In this document: positions 26,524 to 35,867 of the stretch, in pieces
Layout: each line of letters begins with the position of its first letter
Position numbering within the stretch: position 1 is the stretch's first letter
Assembly (NCBI GenBank): GCA_965224795.1
Contig: CBDDAE010000002.1
Location: forward strand, 930,001-994,000
DNA length: 64,000 nt
DNA from: NVTR01 sp036480115
Lineage (GTDB): Bacteria; Pseudomonadota; Alphaproteobacteria; Rhodobacterales; Rhodobacteraceae
Direction: 5' to 3'
Program-made: the position numbers and the translations under genes
Notes under the pieces: generated by a model
Database searches by the model: none
What the model was told of the DNA's origin: nothing
The model's input: only the letters and a program-made list of their open reading frames with translations

Positions 26524-27474
26524 ATGGCCTATATCCGCAATTTGCAAATGTTTGTTCGTGTCTATGAGTTGGGCGGAATGAGCGCAGCCGCCCGCGATCA
26601 GCGTGCTTCACCGGCCGTGGCGTCCAGCCGAATTTCGGATTTAGAAAAACATCTGGGTGTTCGCCTGTTCAACAGAACAACCAGGGCCTTGCAACCAACA
26701 GAAAATGGCAAAGTTTTCTATGACGGCGCGTGCAAAGTCCTGGACGCAATTGCCGATGCTGAAGCCGCTATCGCCAGCACCGGTGAAGACCCAAAAGGCA
26801 CAATATTTATCGCCGCGCCGCTTGGCATTGGTCGACGGTTTATTGCACCAGCGGTTCCTGAATTCAAAAAGAATTTTCCGCTGATTGAAGTCAGATTGCG
26901 TATGTCAGACCGGATCATCAATGTTACCGCCGAAGGGTTGGACCTGGCATTTCATTTGGGCATTTTGGAAGACAGTAATTTGAAGGTGCGCTCTATCGCT
27001 GAATGCACGCGGTTGCTATGTGCTGCACCCGAATATGTAAAGCGACGGGGCAAGCCAATGCAGGGTAAAGACTTAGTTTCCGATCAGCACGATTGCCTGC
27101 GATTGCGATTTCCGGGCAGCAAAGAATACCGCTGGTCACTGATAACAGACAATGGCCCAGAAAAATTTGACGTCACCGGGTCTTTCGAATCCGACGACGG
27201 CGATGTTTTGACAAACTGGGCTTTGGATGGCCACGGGATTATTATGAAACCAGTATTTGAAGTGGCCGACCATCTGCAAAAGGGTCGCCTGGTACCTGTG
27301 TGTGAACAAACACCGCCGGTGCCAATCCAACTGGTATGCCTGTCATCACACCGTCGCTTGAAAGACCCAAAGATCAAACTGTTCACTGACTATATGATCA
27401 CGCGAATTAAAGCAGAGCTTGCAAGCGCGGCCGCTAGCTACCCCGGTACGTCGAAAACCCAAAAGGCGAAATAA
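26524..27474 (+). CDS. LysR-family regulator of the urate locus (probable)
   Basis: A 316-residue LysR protein: an N-terminal winged helix-turn-helix (LQMFVRVYELGGMSAAARDQRASPAVASSRISDLEKHLGVRLFNRTTR) and a periplasmic-binding-like effector domain from about residue 90. It lies between divergent puuD and the convergent hiuH, whose end it overlaps by 41 bases. Position suggests control of purine breakdown in response to urate or a product, which is inference. The long RASPAVASSRI recognition region is typical of the CrgA/AaeR-like LysR group. Confidence 0.9.
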   Translation: MAYIRNLQMFVRVYELGGMSAAARDQRASPAVASSRISDLEKHLGVRLFNRTTRALQPTENGKVFYDGACKVLDAIADAEAAIASTGEDPKGTIFIAAPLGIGRRFIAPAVPEFKKNFPLIEVRLRMSDRIINVTAEGLDLAFHLGILEDSNLKVRSIAECTRLLCAAPEYVKRRGKPMQGKDLVSDQHDCLRLRFPGSKEYRWSLITDNGPEKFDVTGSFESDDGDVLTNWALDGHGIIMKPVFEVADHLQKGRLVPVCEQTPPVPIQLVCLSSHRRLKDPKIKLFTDYMITRIKAELASAAASYPGTSKTQKAK

Positions 27475-27790
27475 GCAGCGGCACATGGTAATGTGCGTTT
27501 TGGTCACTAATGCCAAATCGAATGGGGATCATATCCAAAAACCTTGGGTCTTCAGGTGGCGTCCCATTCGCATCCAGGTAGTCACCGGCATGAAATACCA
27601 ATTCATAGGTCCCGGTTTTGAATTCCTCTTTCGGCAATATTGGGCCTTCGGTACGGCCGTCCTGATTGGTGATCATACTTCGCAACAGATTGCGATTTCC
27701 ATCCAGGCTAAACAATTCAATTGTCATTCCTGCAGCTGGTACGCCGCGTGCCGTGTCCAAAACATGTGTGGATAGATAGCCAGTTGTCAT
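27434..27790 (-). CDS. hiuH: 5-hydroxyisourate hydrolase (transthyretin-like)
   Basis: A 118-residue protein with the HiuH hallmarks: N-terminal LSTHVLDTARGVPAAGM with the catalytic His, a central GR.EGPIL segment with the Arg, a HYHVPLLISPFGFSTYRGS ending with the second His and the YRGS tetrapeptide that separates hydrolases from transthyretins. It converts 5-hydroxyisourate to OHCU. The ATG at 27790 starts at the family N-terminus; 12 upstream codons are excluded. The 3' end overlaps the convergent lysR. PuuD makes its substrate and the UraD domain uses its product. Confidence 0.95.
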   Translation of the reverse strand: MTTGYLSTHVLDTARGVPAAGMTIELFSLDGNRNLLRSMITNQDGRTEGPILPKEEFKTGTYELVFHAGDYLDANGTPPEDPRFLDMIPIRFGISDQNAHYHVPLLISPFGFSTYRGS

Positions 27791-27934
27791 AGGGCACTCC
27801 GATAATTGCTGCCGCCGATACTGCACGAATTCTATAGGAAATCGACACCCCCATTTCCAGAAAACTGTAAACTGGATTTTTTGATAATCCGGCGTTATTT
27901 TTCACGTACTAGTATACTAACAAGGGGAACAAAC

Positions 27935-29344
27935 ATGGCAAACCGTTATCCGCGCGATATGCGCGGCTATGGATCCAATCCACCAGACGCCAAATGGCCG
28001 GGCGGTGCAAAAATCGCCGTACAATTCGTGGTGAACTACGAAGAAGGCGGTGAAAATAATATTTTGCACGGCGACGGAGCGTCCGAAGCGTTTTTATCAG
28101 AAATCGTCGGCGCAGCAGCCTGGCCAGATCAGCGCCACTGGAACATGGAATCTATTTATGAATACGGCGCGCGGGCCGGGTTCTGGCGCCTGCATGGCAT
28201 GTTCACCGGGGCAAAAATTCCAGTCACGGTATACGGGGTAGCCACAGCTTTGGCGCGCTCACCTGAACAGGTTGAGGCGATGAAAAGCGCTGGTTGGGAA
28301 ATTGCCAGTCACGGGTTGAAATGGGTGGACTACAAGGACTGCCCTGAGCATGAAGAACAGGATGACCTGACTGAAGCAGTTCGCCTGCACACAGAAGTCA
28401 CCGGTTGCAGGCCCGTCGGTTGGTACCTGGGGCGCTGTTCAATGAATACTGTTCGACTGGCCGCCGAAGAAGCTGGATTTAGCTATGTTTCCGACACCTA
28501 TGACGACGATCTGCCCTATTGGAAGCGCTACGGCGAGCGTGATCAACTTATCATCCCCTACACATTAGACTGTAACGATATGCGCTTTGCCACCCCCCAG
28601 GGCTTTAATTCCGGTGATCAGTTTTACACCTATCTGAAAGACAGTTTTGACACGCTTTATGCCGAAGGTGGCAAAATGATGAGTGTGGGTTTGCACTGCC
28701 GTCTGGCAGGTCGTCCCGGCCGTCTGCAAGCTTTGCAACGGTTCATAGAATACGCCAAATCACGCCCTGATGTCTGGTTCCCCCGGCGAATTGATATCGC
28801 TAGCCACTGGCATAAACACCACCCAGCCCCGACACATAAAACCCGGCCCTCTGACATGGAGCGGGACGTGTTTGTTCAAAACTATAGTAGTGTTTTTGAG
28901 CATTCACCCTGGGTCGCCGAGCGCGCTCATAGGTTAGAGCTTGGCCCGGCCCATGACAGTGCTACGGGGTTGCACAACGCTATGTGCCGGGCATTTCGTT
29001 CAGCCGATGAAACGCTGAAATTAGCGGTTTTAACGGCACACCCCGATCTGGCGGGTAAACTTGCTGCTGCAAAGCGGCTTACCAAAGAATCCACATCAGA
29101 ACAGGCCAGCGCCGGGTTGGACACATTGCTCGATGAAGAACGCGAAGATCTGACAAATCTAAATTCCAAATACACCAAAAAATTTGGCTTTCCATTTATC
29201 ATCGCGGTGAAAGACAATACCAAGGCTTCAATATTCACCGCCTTCAAGGCACGGCTTAATAACGATCGGAACCTGGAATTTGCCACCGCCTGCGCGCAGG
29301 TGGAACGCATTGCCTGGCACCGACTTACGGAAATGTTGACATGA
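27935..29344 (+). CDS. puuE: Bifunctional allantoinase (PuuE) / OHCU decarboxylase (UraD)
   Basis: A 469-residue fusion. Residues ~1-305 are a polysaccharide-deacetylase-fold allantoinase (RYPRDMRGYG, QFVVNYEEGGENN, SDTYDDDLPYWKRYG, GLHCRLAGRPGRLQALQRF). Residues ~310-469 are an OHCU decarboxylase (NYSSVFEHSPWVAERAHR, LTAHPDLAGKLA, FGFPFIIAVKDNTKASIF). UraD makes S-allantoin from OHCU and PuuE opens it to allantoate, so the fused protein runs two consecutive steps. The start has AAGGGG upstream; the frame is open 43 codons further, but without family similarity. The stop overlaps the next start as ATGA. Confidence 0.93.
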   Translation: MANRYPRDMRGYGSNPPDAKWPGGAKIAVQFVVNYEEGGENNILHGDGASEAFLSEIVGAAAWPDQRHWNMESIYEYGARAGFWRLHGMFTGAKIPVTVYGVATALARSPEQVEAMKSAGWEIASHGLKWVDYKDCPEHEEQDDLTEAVRLHTEVTGCRPVGWYLGRCSMNTVRLAAEEAGFSYVSDTYDDDLPYWKRYGERDQLIIPYTLDCNDMRFATPQGFNSGDQFYTYLKDSFDTLYAEGGKMMSVGLHCRLAGRPGRLQALQRFIEYAKSRPDVWFPRRIDIASHWHKHHPAPTHKTRPSDMERDVFVQNYSSVFEHSPWVAERAHRLELGPAHDSATGLHNAMCRAFRSADETLKLAVLTAHPDLAGKLAAAKRLTKESTSEQASAGLDTLLDEEREDLTNLNSKYTKKFGFPFIIAVKDNTKASIFTAFKARLNNDRNLEFATACAQVERIAWHRLTEMLT

Positions 29345-30168
29345 AACGCACCTACTATTGCCCAAAAGGCGGACTGCCCGACCAATCAAAGCGCCTGTAT
29401 TCGCCTGCCATAATTACAAATTCCTATGCGGTTATTCCTGCAAAAGTGATGTCTGACATTGTCACCAGCAATTTGCCGCTTTGGGCAGGTGCGCGGGCGT
29501 GGATTTTGGCCCGCCCGATGTCAGGTTTTGCCGAAACTTTTGCCCAGCTTATTGTTGAACTTGCCCCTGGTGGCGGCAGCGCTGAACCCGAACCTAACCC
29601 GATGGCCGAGGCGATTATTTTTGTTGTTGAAGGAACTTTGACTCTGACCATCGGAGAAATTCAACACGAACTAAATGAGGGCGGTTATGCATTTGTTGCA
29701 CCGGGGTCAAACTGGGCCGTCAGCAACACTACTGACCAAACTGTAACCTTCCACTGGTTTCGCAAGGAGTATGAAAAAGTTGGCGGCATTGAAAACCCCC
29801 ATTCATTTGTCACCAATGATCAAAGCGTAGACCCAATACCCATGCCTGATTCCAAAGGAGCATGGGCCACAAGCCGATTTGTAGATCCGGCTGATCTGCG
29901 CCACGATATGCATGTCAACGTTGTGACCTTCCAACCGGGCGGCGTGATCCCATTTGCCGAGACCCACGTGATGGAACATGGCATCTACGTTTTGCAAGGA
30001 ACCGCAAAGTACTTGCTGAATACAGATTGGGTTACTGTTGGGCCCGGAGATTTCATGTGGTTGCGCGCCTTTTGTCCGCAAGCCTGTGAGGCGACAGGGA
30101 AAGAACCATTTCGATATCTATTGTATAAAGACGTAAACCGACATCCGAAATTGAGACTTGGCTCGTGA
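29341..30168 (+). CDS. allE: (S)-ureidoglycine aminohydrolase (bicupin)
   Basis: A 275-residue double-cupin protein. It starts TYYCPKGGLPDQ, the family N-terminus. Cupin 1 is around residues 70-130 (FVVEGTLTLTIG) and cupin 2 around 195-260, with the Mn(II)-binding set in VIPFAETHVMEHGIYVLQGTAKYLL. The enzyme converts ureidoglycine to ureidoglycolate and ammonia. It overlaps the fused puuE-uraD gene and ureidoglycolate lyase by four bases on each side, so all three are co-transcribed. Confidence 0.92.
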   Translation: MKRTYYCPKGGLPDQSKRLYSPAIITNSYAVIPAKVMSDIVTSNLPLWAGARAWILARPMSGFAETFAQLIVELAPGGGSAEPEPNPMAEAIIFVVEGTLTLTIGEIQHELNEGGYAFVAPGSNWAVSNTTDQTVTFHWFRKEYEKVGGIENPHSFVTNDQSVDPIPMPDSKGAWATSRFVDPADLRHDMHVNVVTFQPGGVIPFAETHVMEHGIYVLQGTAKYLLNTDWVTVGPGDFMWLRAFCPQACEATGKEPFRYLLYKDVNRHPKLRLGS

Positions 30169-30653
30169 CACATACCTTGCGCACACGCCCACTAACACCC
30201 CAGGAGTTTACCCACTATGGCGATATTCTTGATGCCAGCGGGACACCGGATAAAATAATAAACCGCGGCCTTTGTGGACGGTTTCATGATCGGGCGCGTC
30301 TGGATTTTGGCGATGGCGGGCGCGCAGGTATTTCTGTTTTCAAAGGCGAAATCTGTTCGTTTCCCATTCCAGTTGAACTGGTCGAACGCCACCCAGAGGG
30401 CAGCCAGGCCTTTATTCCCTTGTCGCAAAACCCGTTTCTGGTGGTTGTGGCCCCGGACAACGATGGAACACCAGGGGCACCAATGGCATTTCTGACAGCC
30501 CCGGGCCAGGCCATTAATTTTCATCGTGGTATCTGGCATGGCGTGTTTTCACCCTTAGCAGAACCGGGGTTGTTTGCCGTTGTTGATCGTATTGGTAACA
30601 CCCCAAACCTAGAGGAGTATTGGTACAAAACACCATATGTGGTTAAAGATTAA
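30165..30653 (+). CDS. allA: Ureidoglycolate lyase
   Basis: A 162-residue AllA-family protein with LTPQEFTHYGDILDA near the N-terminus, an R-rich central part (GGRAGISVFKGE), LVERHPEGSQAFIPLSQNPFLVVVAP and FHRGIWHGVFSPL, the family active-site region. It splits ureidoglycolate to glyoxylate and urea. The GTG start overlaps the previous stop (GTGA). It finishes the urate route in this operon, although the allantoate amidohydrolase step between PuuE and AllE has no gene in the window. Confidence 0.93.
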   Translation: MTHTLRTRPLTPQEFTHYGDILDASGTPDKIINRGLCGRFHDRARLDFGDGGRAGISVFKGEICSFPIPVELVERHPEGSQAFIPLSQNPFLVVVAPDNDGTPGAPMAFLTAPGQAINFHRGIWHGVFSPLAEPGLFAVVDRIGNTPNLEEYWYKTPYVVKD

Positions 30654-30718
30654 CACAGAGGCCCCGTGAATCGGCCCTTCAGAGATAGAAAATTCTATCG
30701 CGAACAGGAGAGACAGAA

Positions 30719-32077
30719 ATGACAGACACTTCAATAGGGACGCCAGAACAGCTGCGTGATCCCAACTATATGCCCGCCCTGGGCAAAGCTGTGCCCCTCG
30801 GCATTCAACATGTATTGGCGATGTTCGCCTCAAACGTCACGCCTGCGATTATCATAGCAGGTGCTGCCGGTATTGGGTTTGGTTCAGATCAAGGGGCGCT
30901 TGGATTCCCTGACATGACCTACCTTATCCAGATGTCGATGTTTTTTGCTGGCGTTGCAACCCTGATACAAACCATTGGCATTGGCCCCATCGGTGGCAAA
31001 CTACCCATCGTTCAGGGAACCAGCTTTGCCTTTTTACCAGTCATGATCCCAGCCGTTGTAGGCGCGGGTACAGCAGGCCTGGCAGGCTTAATGACCGGTG
31101 TGATGATCGGCGGAATATTCCACTTCTTTATCGGAACATTTATCGGCAGAATTCGATTTGCGCTGCCACCTTTGGTCACCGGGTTGATCGTGTTGATGAT
31201 TGGATTGGCACTGGTCAAAGTTGGCATCCAATACGCCGCTGGTGGTGTCCCTTTGCAGGGCAAACCTGAATTTGGGTCACTGTACAACTGGACGCCAGCG
31301 TTAGTGGTGATTGCCGTTACCTTAGGGATGAAGTTTTTCACCAAAGGGTTCACAGCCGTTTCTGCTGTGTTGGTTGGGATCATTGCGGGTTACATTATCG
31401 CCCTTATCATGGGGCAGGTGAATTTCGGTAACATTAGTAAAGCCGCCAGCTTTGCATTGCCAGAACCCTTCAGGTACGGCTTTGAAATCAACTGGGCTAT
31501 AATTATCGGTATGTGTTTAATGGCGTTCATATCCGCCATTGAAACGGTCGGCGATGTGTCTGGGATAACCAAAGGTGGTGCAGGTCGCGAAGCAACTGAC
31601 AGTGAAATTCAGGGCGCAACATTTGCGGACGGTCTGGGTACTGCGATTGCCGGCGCATTTGGCGGCTTGCCAAACACTTCGTTCAGCCAGAATGTGGGCC
31701 TTGTGGCAATGACGGGCCTCATGAGCCGCCACGTTGTGTCAATTGGCGCGGTGTTCCTGATAATAGCCGGGCTAATTCCAAAGATCGGAGCGGCCATTAA
31801 CACCATTCCAATCAATGTGTTGGGCGGTGGTGTGATCATCATGTTTGGTATGGTAGCATCTGCTGGTGTCAGCATGTTGTCGGACGTTAACTGGAACCGC
31901 CGCAATATGGTTATTTTTGCCACGGCGCTTTCTGTTGGTCTCGGCCTCCAACTGGTGCCAGAGGCATTGCAGCATACTGGCAAAACAGCTCAGATATTGC
32001 TTACGTCAGGCCTACTGCCCGCTGCAGCAATTGCGATCATCTTAAATCTGGTATTGCCGGAAGATATAGACGCCTAG
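30719..32077 (+). CDS. NCS2-family purine permease (urate/xanthine)
   Basis: A 452-residue, 12-14-helix transporter of the nucleobase:cation symporter-2 family: GIQHVLAMFASNVTPAIIIAGAAGI near the N-terminus, GTSFAFLPVMIP, FISAIETVGDVSGITKGGAGRE in helix 8 and GGLPNTSFSQNVGLVAMTG in helix 10, the substrate- and proton-site motifs. Neighbouring genes point to urate or xanthine as substrate. A GGAGAG ribosome-binding site precedes the ATG. A strong terminator follows the stop, closing the purine operon. Confidence 0.92.
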   Translation: MTDTSIGTPEQLRDPNYMPALGKAVPLGIQHVLAMFASNVTPAIIIAGAAGIGFGSDQGALGFPDMTYLIQMSMFFAGVATLIQTIGIGPIGGKLPIVQGTSFAFLPVMIPAVVGAGTAGLAGLMTGVMIGGIFHFFIGTFIGRIRFALPPLVTGLIVLMIGLALVKVGIQYAAGGVPLQGKPEFGSLYNWTPALVVIAVTLGMKFFTKGFTAVSAVLVGIIAGYIIALIMGQVNFGNISKAASFALPEPFRYGFEINWAIIIGMCLMAFISAIETVGDVSGITKGGAGREATDSEIQGATFADGLGTAIAGAFGGLPNTSFSQNVGLVAMTGLMSRHVVSIGAVFLIIAGLIPKIGAAINTIPINVLGGGVIIMFGMVASAGVSMLSDVNWNRRNMVIFATALSVGLGLQLVPEALQHTGKTAQILLTSGLLPAAAIAIILNLVLPEDIDA

Positions 32078-32100
32078 GCCGTTCATTTAAAACAGCTAAT

Positions 32101-32128
32101 CCCCCGCTTAATCGCGGGGGTTTTATTT
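32101..32128 (+). terminator. Rho-independent terminator of the purine operon
   Basis: An 8-bp stem (CCCCCGCT... / ...GCGGGGG, loop around TTAAT) is followed by TTTTATTTT. It lies 24 bases after the permease stop and overlaps the end of the convergent oxoprolinase gene. Confidence 0.88.
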
Positions 32129-35100
32129 TGGCAAACCCCAACCGCCGCCACCTGGCGTGAGTAATTCAAACACGCCTCCACTTGGTAGATCAATTTCATC
32201 ATTGCCTTTTAGCGGTACAATTTTTCCTCCCGGCAGTACCGCCCGGTTGATACCAACGCTTGCCGGATGACCCCCATCTACACCAAAGGGCGGAACTTCG
32301 CGATGGGAACACAGCGTTGTCACAGTTACTGGGCTTAGGAAACGCAACTGCCGAAACACCCCATCACCGCCGCGCCATTTTCCAGCACCACCTGATCCTT
32401 TGCGGATCGAAAATTCTTCCAGACGCACGGGAAAGCGTTTTTCCAAAATCTCGGGGTCAGTCATGCGAGTATTGGTCATATGGCTTTGCACCGCGTCACA
32501 ACCATCAAAGCCGGGGCCTGCACCGGTACCACCAGCGATGGTTTCATAGTTCTGAAAATCATCATTGCCCCAGACAAAATTATTCATTGTCGCTTGTGAA
32601 CAGGCAATGACCCCAAGTGCTCCATACAGGGCGTTGCATGTCGCCTGGCTAACCTCGGTATTGCCGGAAATAACAGCGGCCGGGTAGGAAGGGTTCAACA
32701 TTGTCCCCGCTGGCGTAATAATTTTCAGCGGCTTCAAGCAACCTTCATTCAGGGGAATATCGGCAGCAACAAGTGTTCTGAAAACATACAAAACTACAGC
32801 CCTGCAAATGGAAAACGGGGCATTGTAATTTCCGGAATGCTGGGCAGATGTTCCGGTGAAATCAATCACTGCCTGACGTGCTTTTTGATCTACGGAAACC
32901 TTCACCTTGATGACCGCGCCGTGGTCCATTGGATAGGTAAACTGGCCGTCCTGCATTTGTCCAATAACCTGACGCACGCTTTCTTCGGCATTGTCTTGAA
33001 CATGCCCCATATAGGCCTGCACGACATTCAAACCGTAGTGTTTAACCACTTTCAAAAGTTCGCGGCGGCCGGTCTCATTTGCTGCTACTTGCGCCTTTAG
33101 ATCGGCCAGGTTTTGGCGGATATTGCGGCACGGGTATTTGCCAGATGACAGGGCGGCCACTGCATTATCTTCCTGAAACAACCCGCCGTCCACCAGCCGC
33201 ACATTGTCGATCAACACACCCTCTTCGTCGATATGTTTACTGTCAGGTGGGGCTGAACCCGGCGTGCGCCCCCCCACATCGGCATGGTGGCCACGCGACC
33301 CCAGCCAAAAGGCGACATGATCACCGACATGGACAGGTGTTACAACGGTGATATCTGGCAGGTGGGTGCCGCCGTTAAACGGTGAATTCAAAACAAACGC
33401 GTCGCCTGGATTAATCTGACCTGCATTTCCCTGCATGACGGTTCGAATACTGTCTGACATTGATCCCAGGTGCACCGGCACATGTGGCGCGTTGGCCACC
33501 AGATCGCCCCGTTCATCAAATATTGCACAGGAAAAATCCAGCCGTTCTTTGATGTTCACCGACCAGGACGTATTGGCCAGGGTTGCGCCCATCTGATCGG
33601 CCACAGACATCAATAGATTGTTAAACACCTCAAGCAATACGGGATCAGCGGTAGTTTCAGCTGCGCTTGCCCTGGGCGCTTCACCGTCACGTTCAAGTAT
33701 CAGGTTACCAAATTCGTCTACCCGGGCACTCCAGCCAGACTCAAGCACATTGGTGCCAGTTGCCTCTACTATTATGGCTGGACCGTTGATTTTGCGCAAA
33801 GGTGCAAGGCAATTTCTGTCATAGATTGGCACATCAGAAAGTTTACCGCCTGAATAAAGTTTTACTTGCCCGATCGGTTGTCCGTTTCCGGATGACGCAA
33901 TGTCCTGTGGGGCTTGTCCGGTATCGCCAATGGCTTCGGCGCTTACCATTTCAAATAGAATTTCCCGCTCAGGTGAGATGAACCCAAACCGGGCTTCATG
34001 GGCACTTTCAAAATCTGTTTGCATTTGCTCTGGGTCAGTAAAATGTATCTCCAACGCCTGATGCGATCCCTCATAGCGCAGATGGGCTCGGGTCTCGGTT
34101 GTGATTGTTGCGACGCCCTGTGATCTGACTTCTGCTTGGGCTTCGGCCAGGATATCTGCCAGCATTTCATATGCTCGGACGGTCTGATTTAAAGGAACAT
34201 CTACCTGTACTTCGCGCATAGAACGAATTTCCGCCAACCCCATTCCGTAGGCGGATAAAACACCGGCAAATGGATGCAATAACACCCGCCGCATCCCTAA
34301 AGCATCCGCCACCAAACAAGCGTGCTGCCCCCCAGCCCCGCCAAAGCATTGCAGGGTGTATTGTGTAACATCATGGCCCCGTTGCACGCTGATCTTTTTG
34401 ATCGCATTGGCCATGTTATCCACTGCAATGCGCAAAAACCCACTGGCAATCTCATGTACATTCATCGATGCGCCACCGGTAGCATCTGCAACATGTCGGG
34501 CCATTTCCTGAAACTTTTCGGCGACCGTTTTTGTATCTAAGGGCAGATTGCCCTTGGGACCAAAAACAGCCGGAAAGTGTTCAGGCGCTAACTTGCCCAA
34601 CATCACATTACAATCGGTTACGGTTAATGGACCACCTCTGCGATAGCAGGCGGGACCGGGCTCAGCACCTGCACTTTCGGGCCCCACCTGAAAGCGGCCA
34701 TCCTGATAGGTGCAGATGGACCCGCCACCAGCGGCTACCGTGTGAATATCCATCATCGGGGCACGCATACGTACGCCAGCTACCTCTGTCTCAAATGAAC
34801 GTTCAAAATCCCCGGCGAAATGGCTGACATCGGTTGAAGTGCCACCCATATCAAAGCCGATCAAACGATCGTACCCAGCATATTGGGCAGTTTTCACCAT
34901 ACCAACGATACCCCCGGCGGGTCCGGAAAGTATTGCGTCCTTACCCTGAAAAAGAGCAGCATCCGTTAACCCGCCATTGGACTGCATGAACAAAAGTTTT
35001 TCACACCCTCGACCTATATCCAAAGCCCCTGCCACTTGATCCACATACCGGCGCAAAATAGGCGACAAATAGGCGTCAACCACGGTTGTATCACCGCGCG

Positions 35101-35713
35101 CCACCAATTTGGCCAGACGCGATACCTGATGACTGGCCGATATCTGGGTAAAGCCGATCTCGCGAGCAATCTTTACAGCACATTCTTCGTGAACCGGGTT
35201 TAGATAGGCGTGCAAAAACGCAATTGCTACGCTTCTTATACCGTCGCTAAAAGCCAATTGCAGGTTTTTGCGTAAAGCGTTCTCATCCAACTTGGTGATG
35301 ACCTGACCGTCAGCACCAAGTCTTTCCGGGATTTCCGCGACAGTTTCGTACAGCAATTCCGGTCGAATAATTTCAAGGTCAAACAGTTTTGGGCGGGTTT
35401 GATAACCAATGCGCAACAAATCAGCAAAGCCTTTGGTGGTAAGATACGCCGTGCGCTCACCTGCACGTTCCAACAGCGCGTTTGTTGCAACCGTAGTTCC
35501 CATTTTAACGGCCCTGATGGCACCGCTTGGGATCGGGTCATCCGGAGCCAAGCCCAGGAATTCGCGGATTCCCTGTATCGCAGCATCCTGATATTGCTCG
35601 GGGTTCTCAGACAACAATTTTTTGGTTTGCAAATTGCCGCTCGCATCTCTGGCAACCACATCTGTAAAAGTACCGCCCCGATCAATCCAAAATTCCCATT
35701 TCTTATCTGACAT
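32123..35713 (-). CDS. Fused HyuA/HyuB hydantoinase/5-oxoprolinase
   Basis: A 1196-residue protein with both subunits joined. The HyuA half (to ~690) has an ATPase-like N-terminus (WIDRGGTFTDVVA), GFDMGGTSTDVSH and CFGGAGGQHACLVAD. The HyuB half (~695-1196) has PVHLGSMSDSIRTVM, GDAFVLNSPFNGGTHLPDITVVTPV, SRGHHADVGG and a Gly-rich end (TPGGGGWGLP). ATP-dependent 5-oxoprolinases open 5-oxoproline to glutamate; related enzymes act on hydantoins. The start matches eukaryotic-type oxoprolinases (KWEFWIDRGGTFTD). It is convergent with the purine operon, so a cyclic-amide substrate such as a hydantoin is worth considering. Confidence 0.9.
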   Translation of the reverse strand: MSDKKWEFWIDRGGTFTDVVARDASGNLQTKKLLSENPEQYQDAAIQGIREFLGLAPDDPIPSGAIRAVKMGTTVATNALLERAGERTAYLTTKGFADLLRIGYQTRPKLFDLEIIRPELLYETVAEIPERLGADGQVITKLDENALRKNLQLAFSDGIRSVAIAFLHAYLNPVHEECAVKIAREIGFTQISASHQVSRLAKLVARGDTTVVDAYLSPILRRYVDQVAGALDIGRGCEKLLFMQSNGGLTDAALFQGKDAILSGPAGGIVGMVKTAQYAGYDRLIGFDMGGTSTDVSHFAGDFERSFETEVAGVRMRAPMMDIHTVAAGGGSICTYQDGRFQVGPESAGAEPGPACYRRGGPLTVTDCNVMLGKLAPEHFPAVFGPKGNLPLDTKTVAEKFQEMARHVADATGGASMNVHEIASGFLRIAVDNMANAIKKISVQRGHDVTQYTLQCFGGAGGQHACLVADALGMRRVLLHPFAGVLSAYGMGLAEIRSMREVQVDVPLNQTVRAYEMLADILAEAQAEVRSQGVATITTETRAHLRYEGSHQALEIHFTDPEQMQTDFESAHEARFGFISPEREILFEMVSAEAIGDTGQAPQDIASSGNGQPIGQVKLYSGGKLSDVPIYDRNCLAPLRKINGPAIIVEATGTNVLESGWSARVDEFGNLILERDGEAPRASAAETTADPVLLEVFNNLLMSVADQMGATLANTSWSVNIKERLDFSCAIFDERGDLVANAPHVPVHLGSMSDSIRTVMQGNAGQINPGDAFVLNSPFNGGTHLPDITVVTPVHVGDHVAFWLGSRGHHADVGGRTPGSAPPDSKHIDEEGVLIDNVRLVDGGLFQEDNAVAALSSGKYPCRNIRQNLADLKAQVAANETGRRELLKVVKHYGLNVVQAYMGHVQDNAEESVRQVIGQMQDGQFTYPMDHGAVIKVKVSVDQKARQAVIDFTGTSAQHSGNYNAPFSICRAVVLYVFRTLVAADIPLNEGCLKPLKIITPAGTMLNPSYPAAVISGNTEVSQATCNALYGALGVIACSQATMNNFVWGNDDFQNYETIAGGTGAGPGFDGCDAVQSHMTNTRMTDPEILEKRFPVRLEEFSIRKGSGGAGKWRGGDGVFRQLRFLSPVTVTTLCSHREVPPFGVDGGHPASVGINRAVLPGGKIVPLKGNDEIDLPSGGVFELLTPGGGGWGLPK

Positions 35714-35867
35714 TTTGACCCCAAATTTTACAAGGTAACCGGGCGTTAATCCGCTGACATTGTCAACGCTTTACCTGTTTGAAATTTTGAGAATTTACAA
35801 ATCTGTAAGATTGGTTAACCAACTGTTCACCAATTATGTGGTTTCCATGGGACCAAGGAGGCATCCA

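Noticed and set aside
32837..33100. Plus-strand frames within the oxoprolinase gene
   Set aside because: They are short, without ribosome-binding sites, and lie wholly inside a conserved coding region on the other strand.
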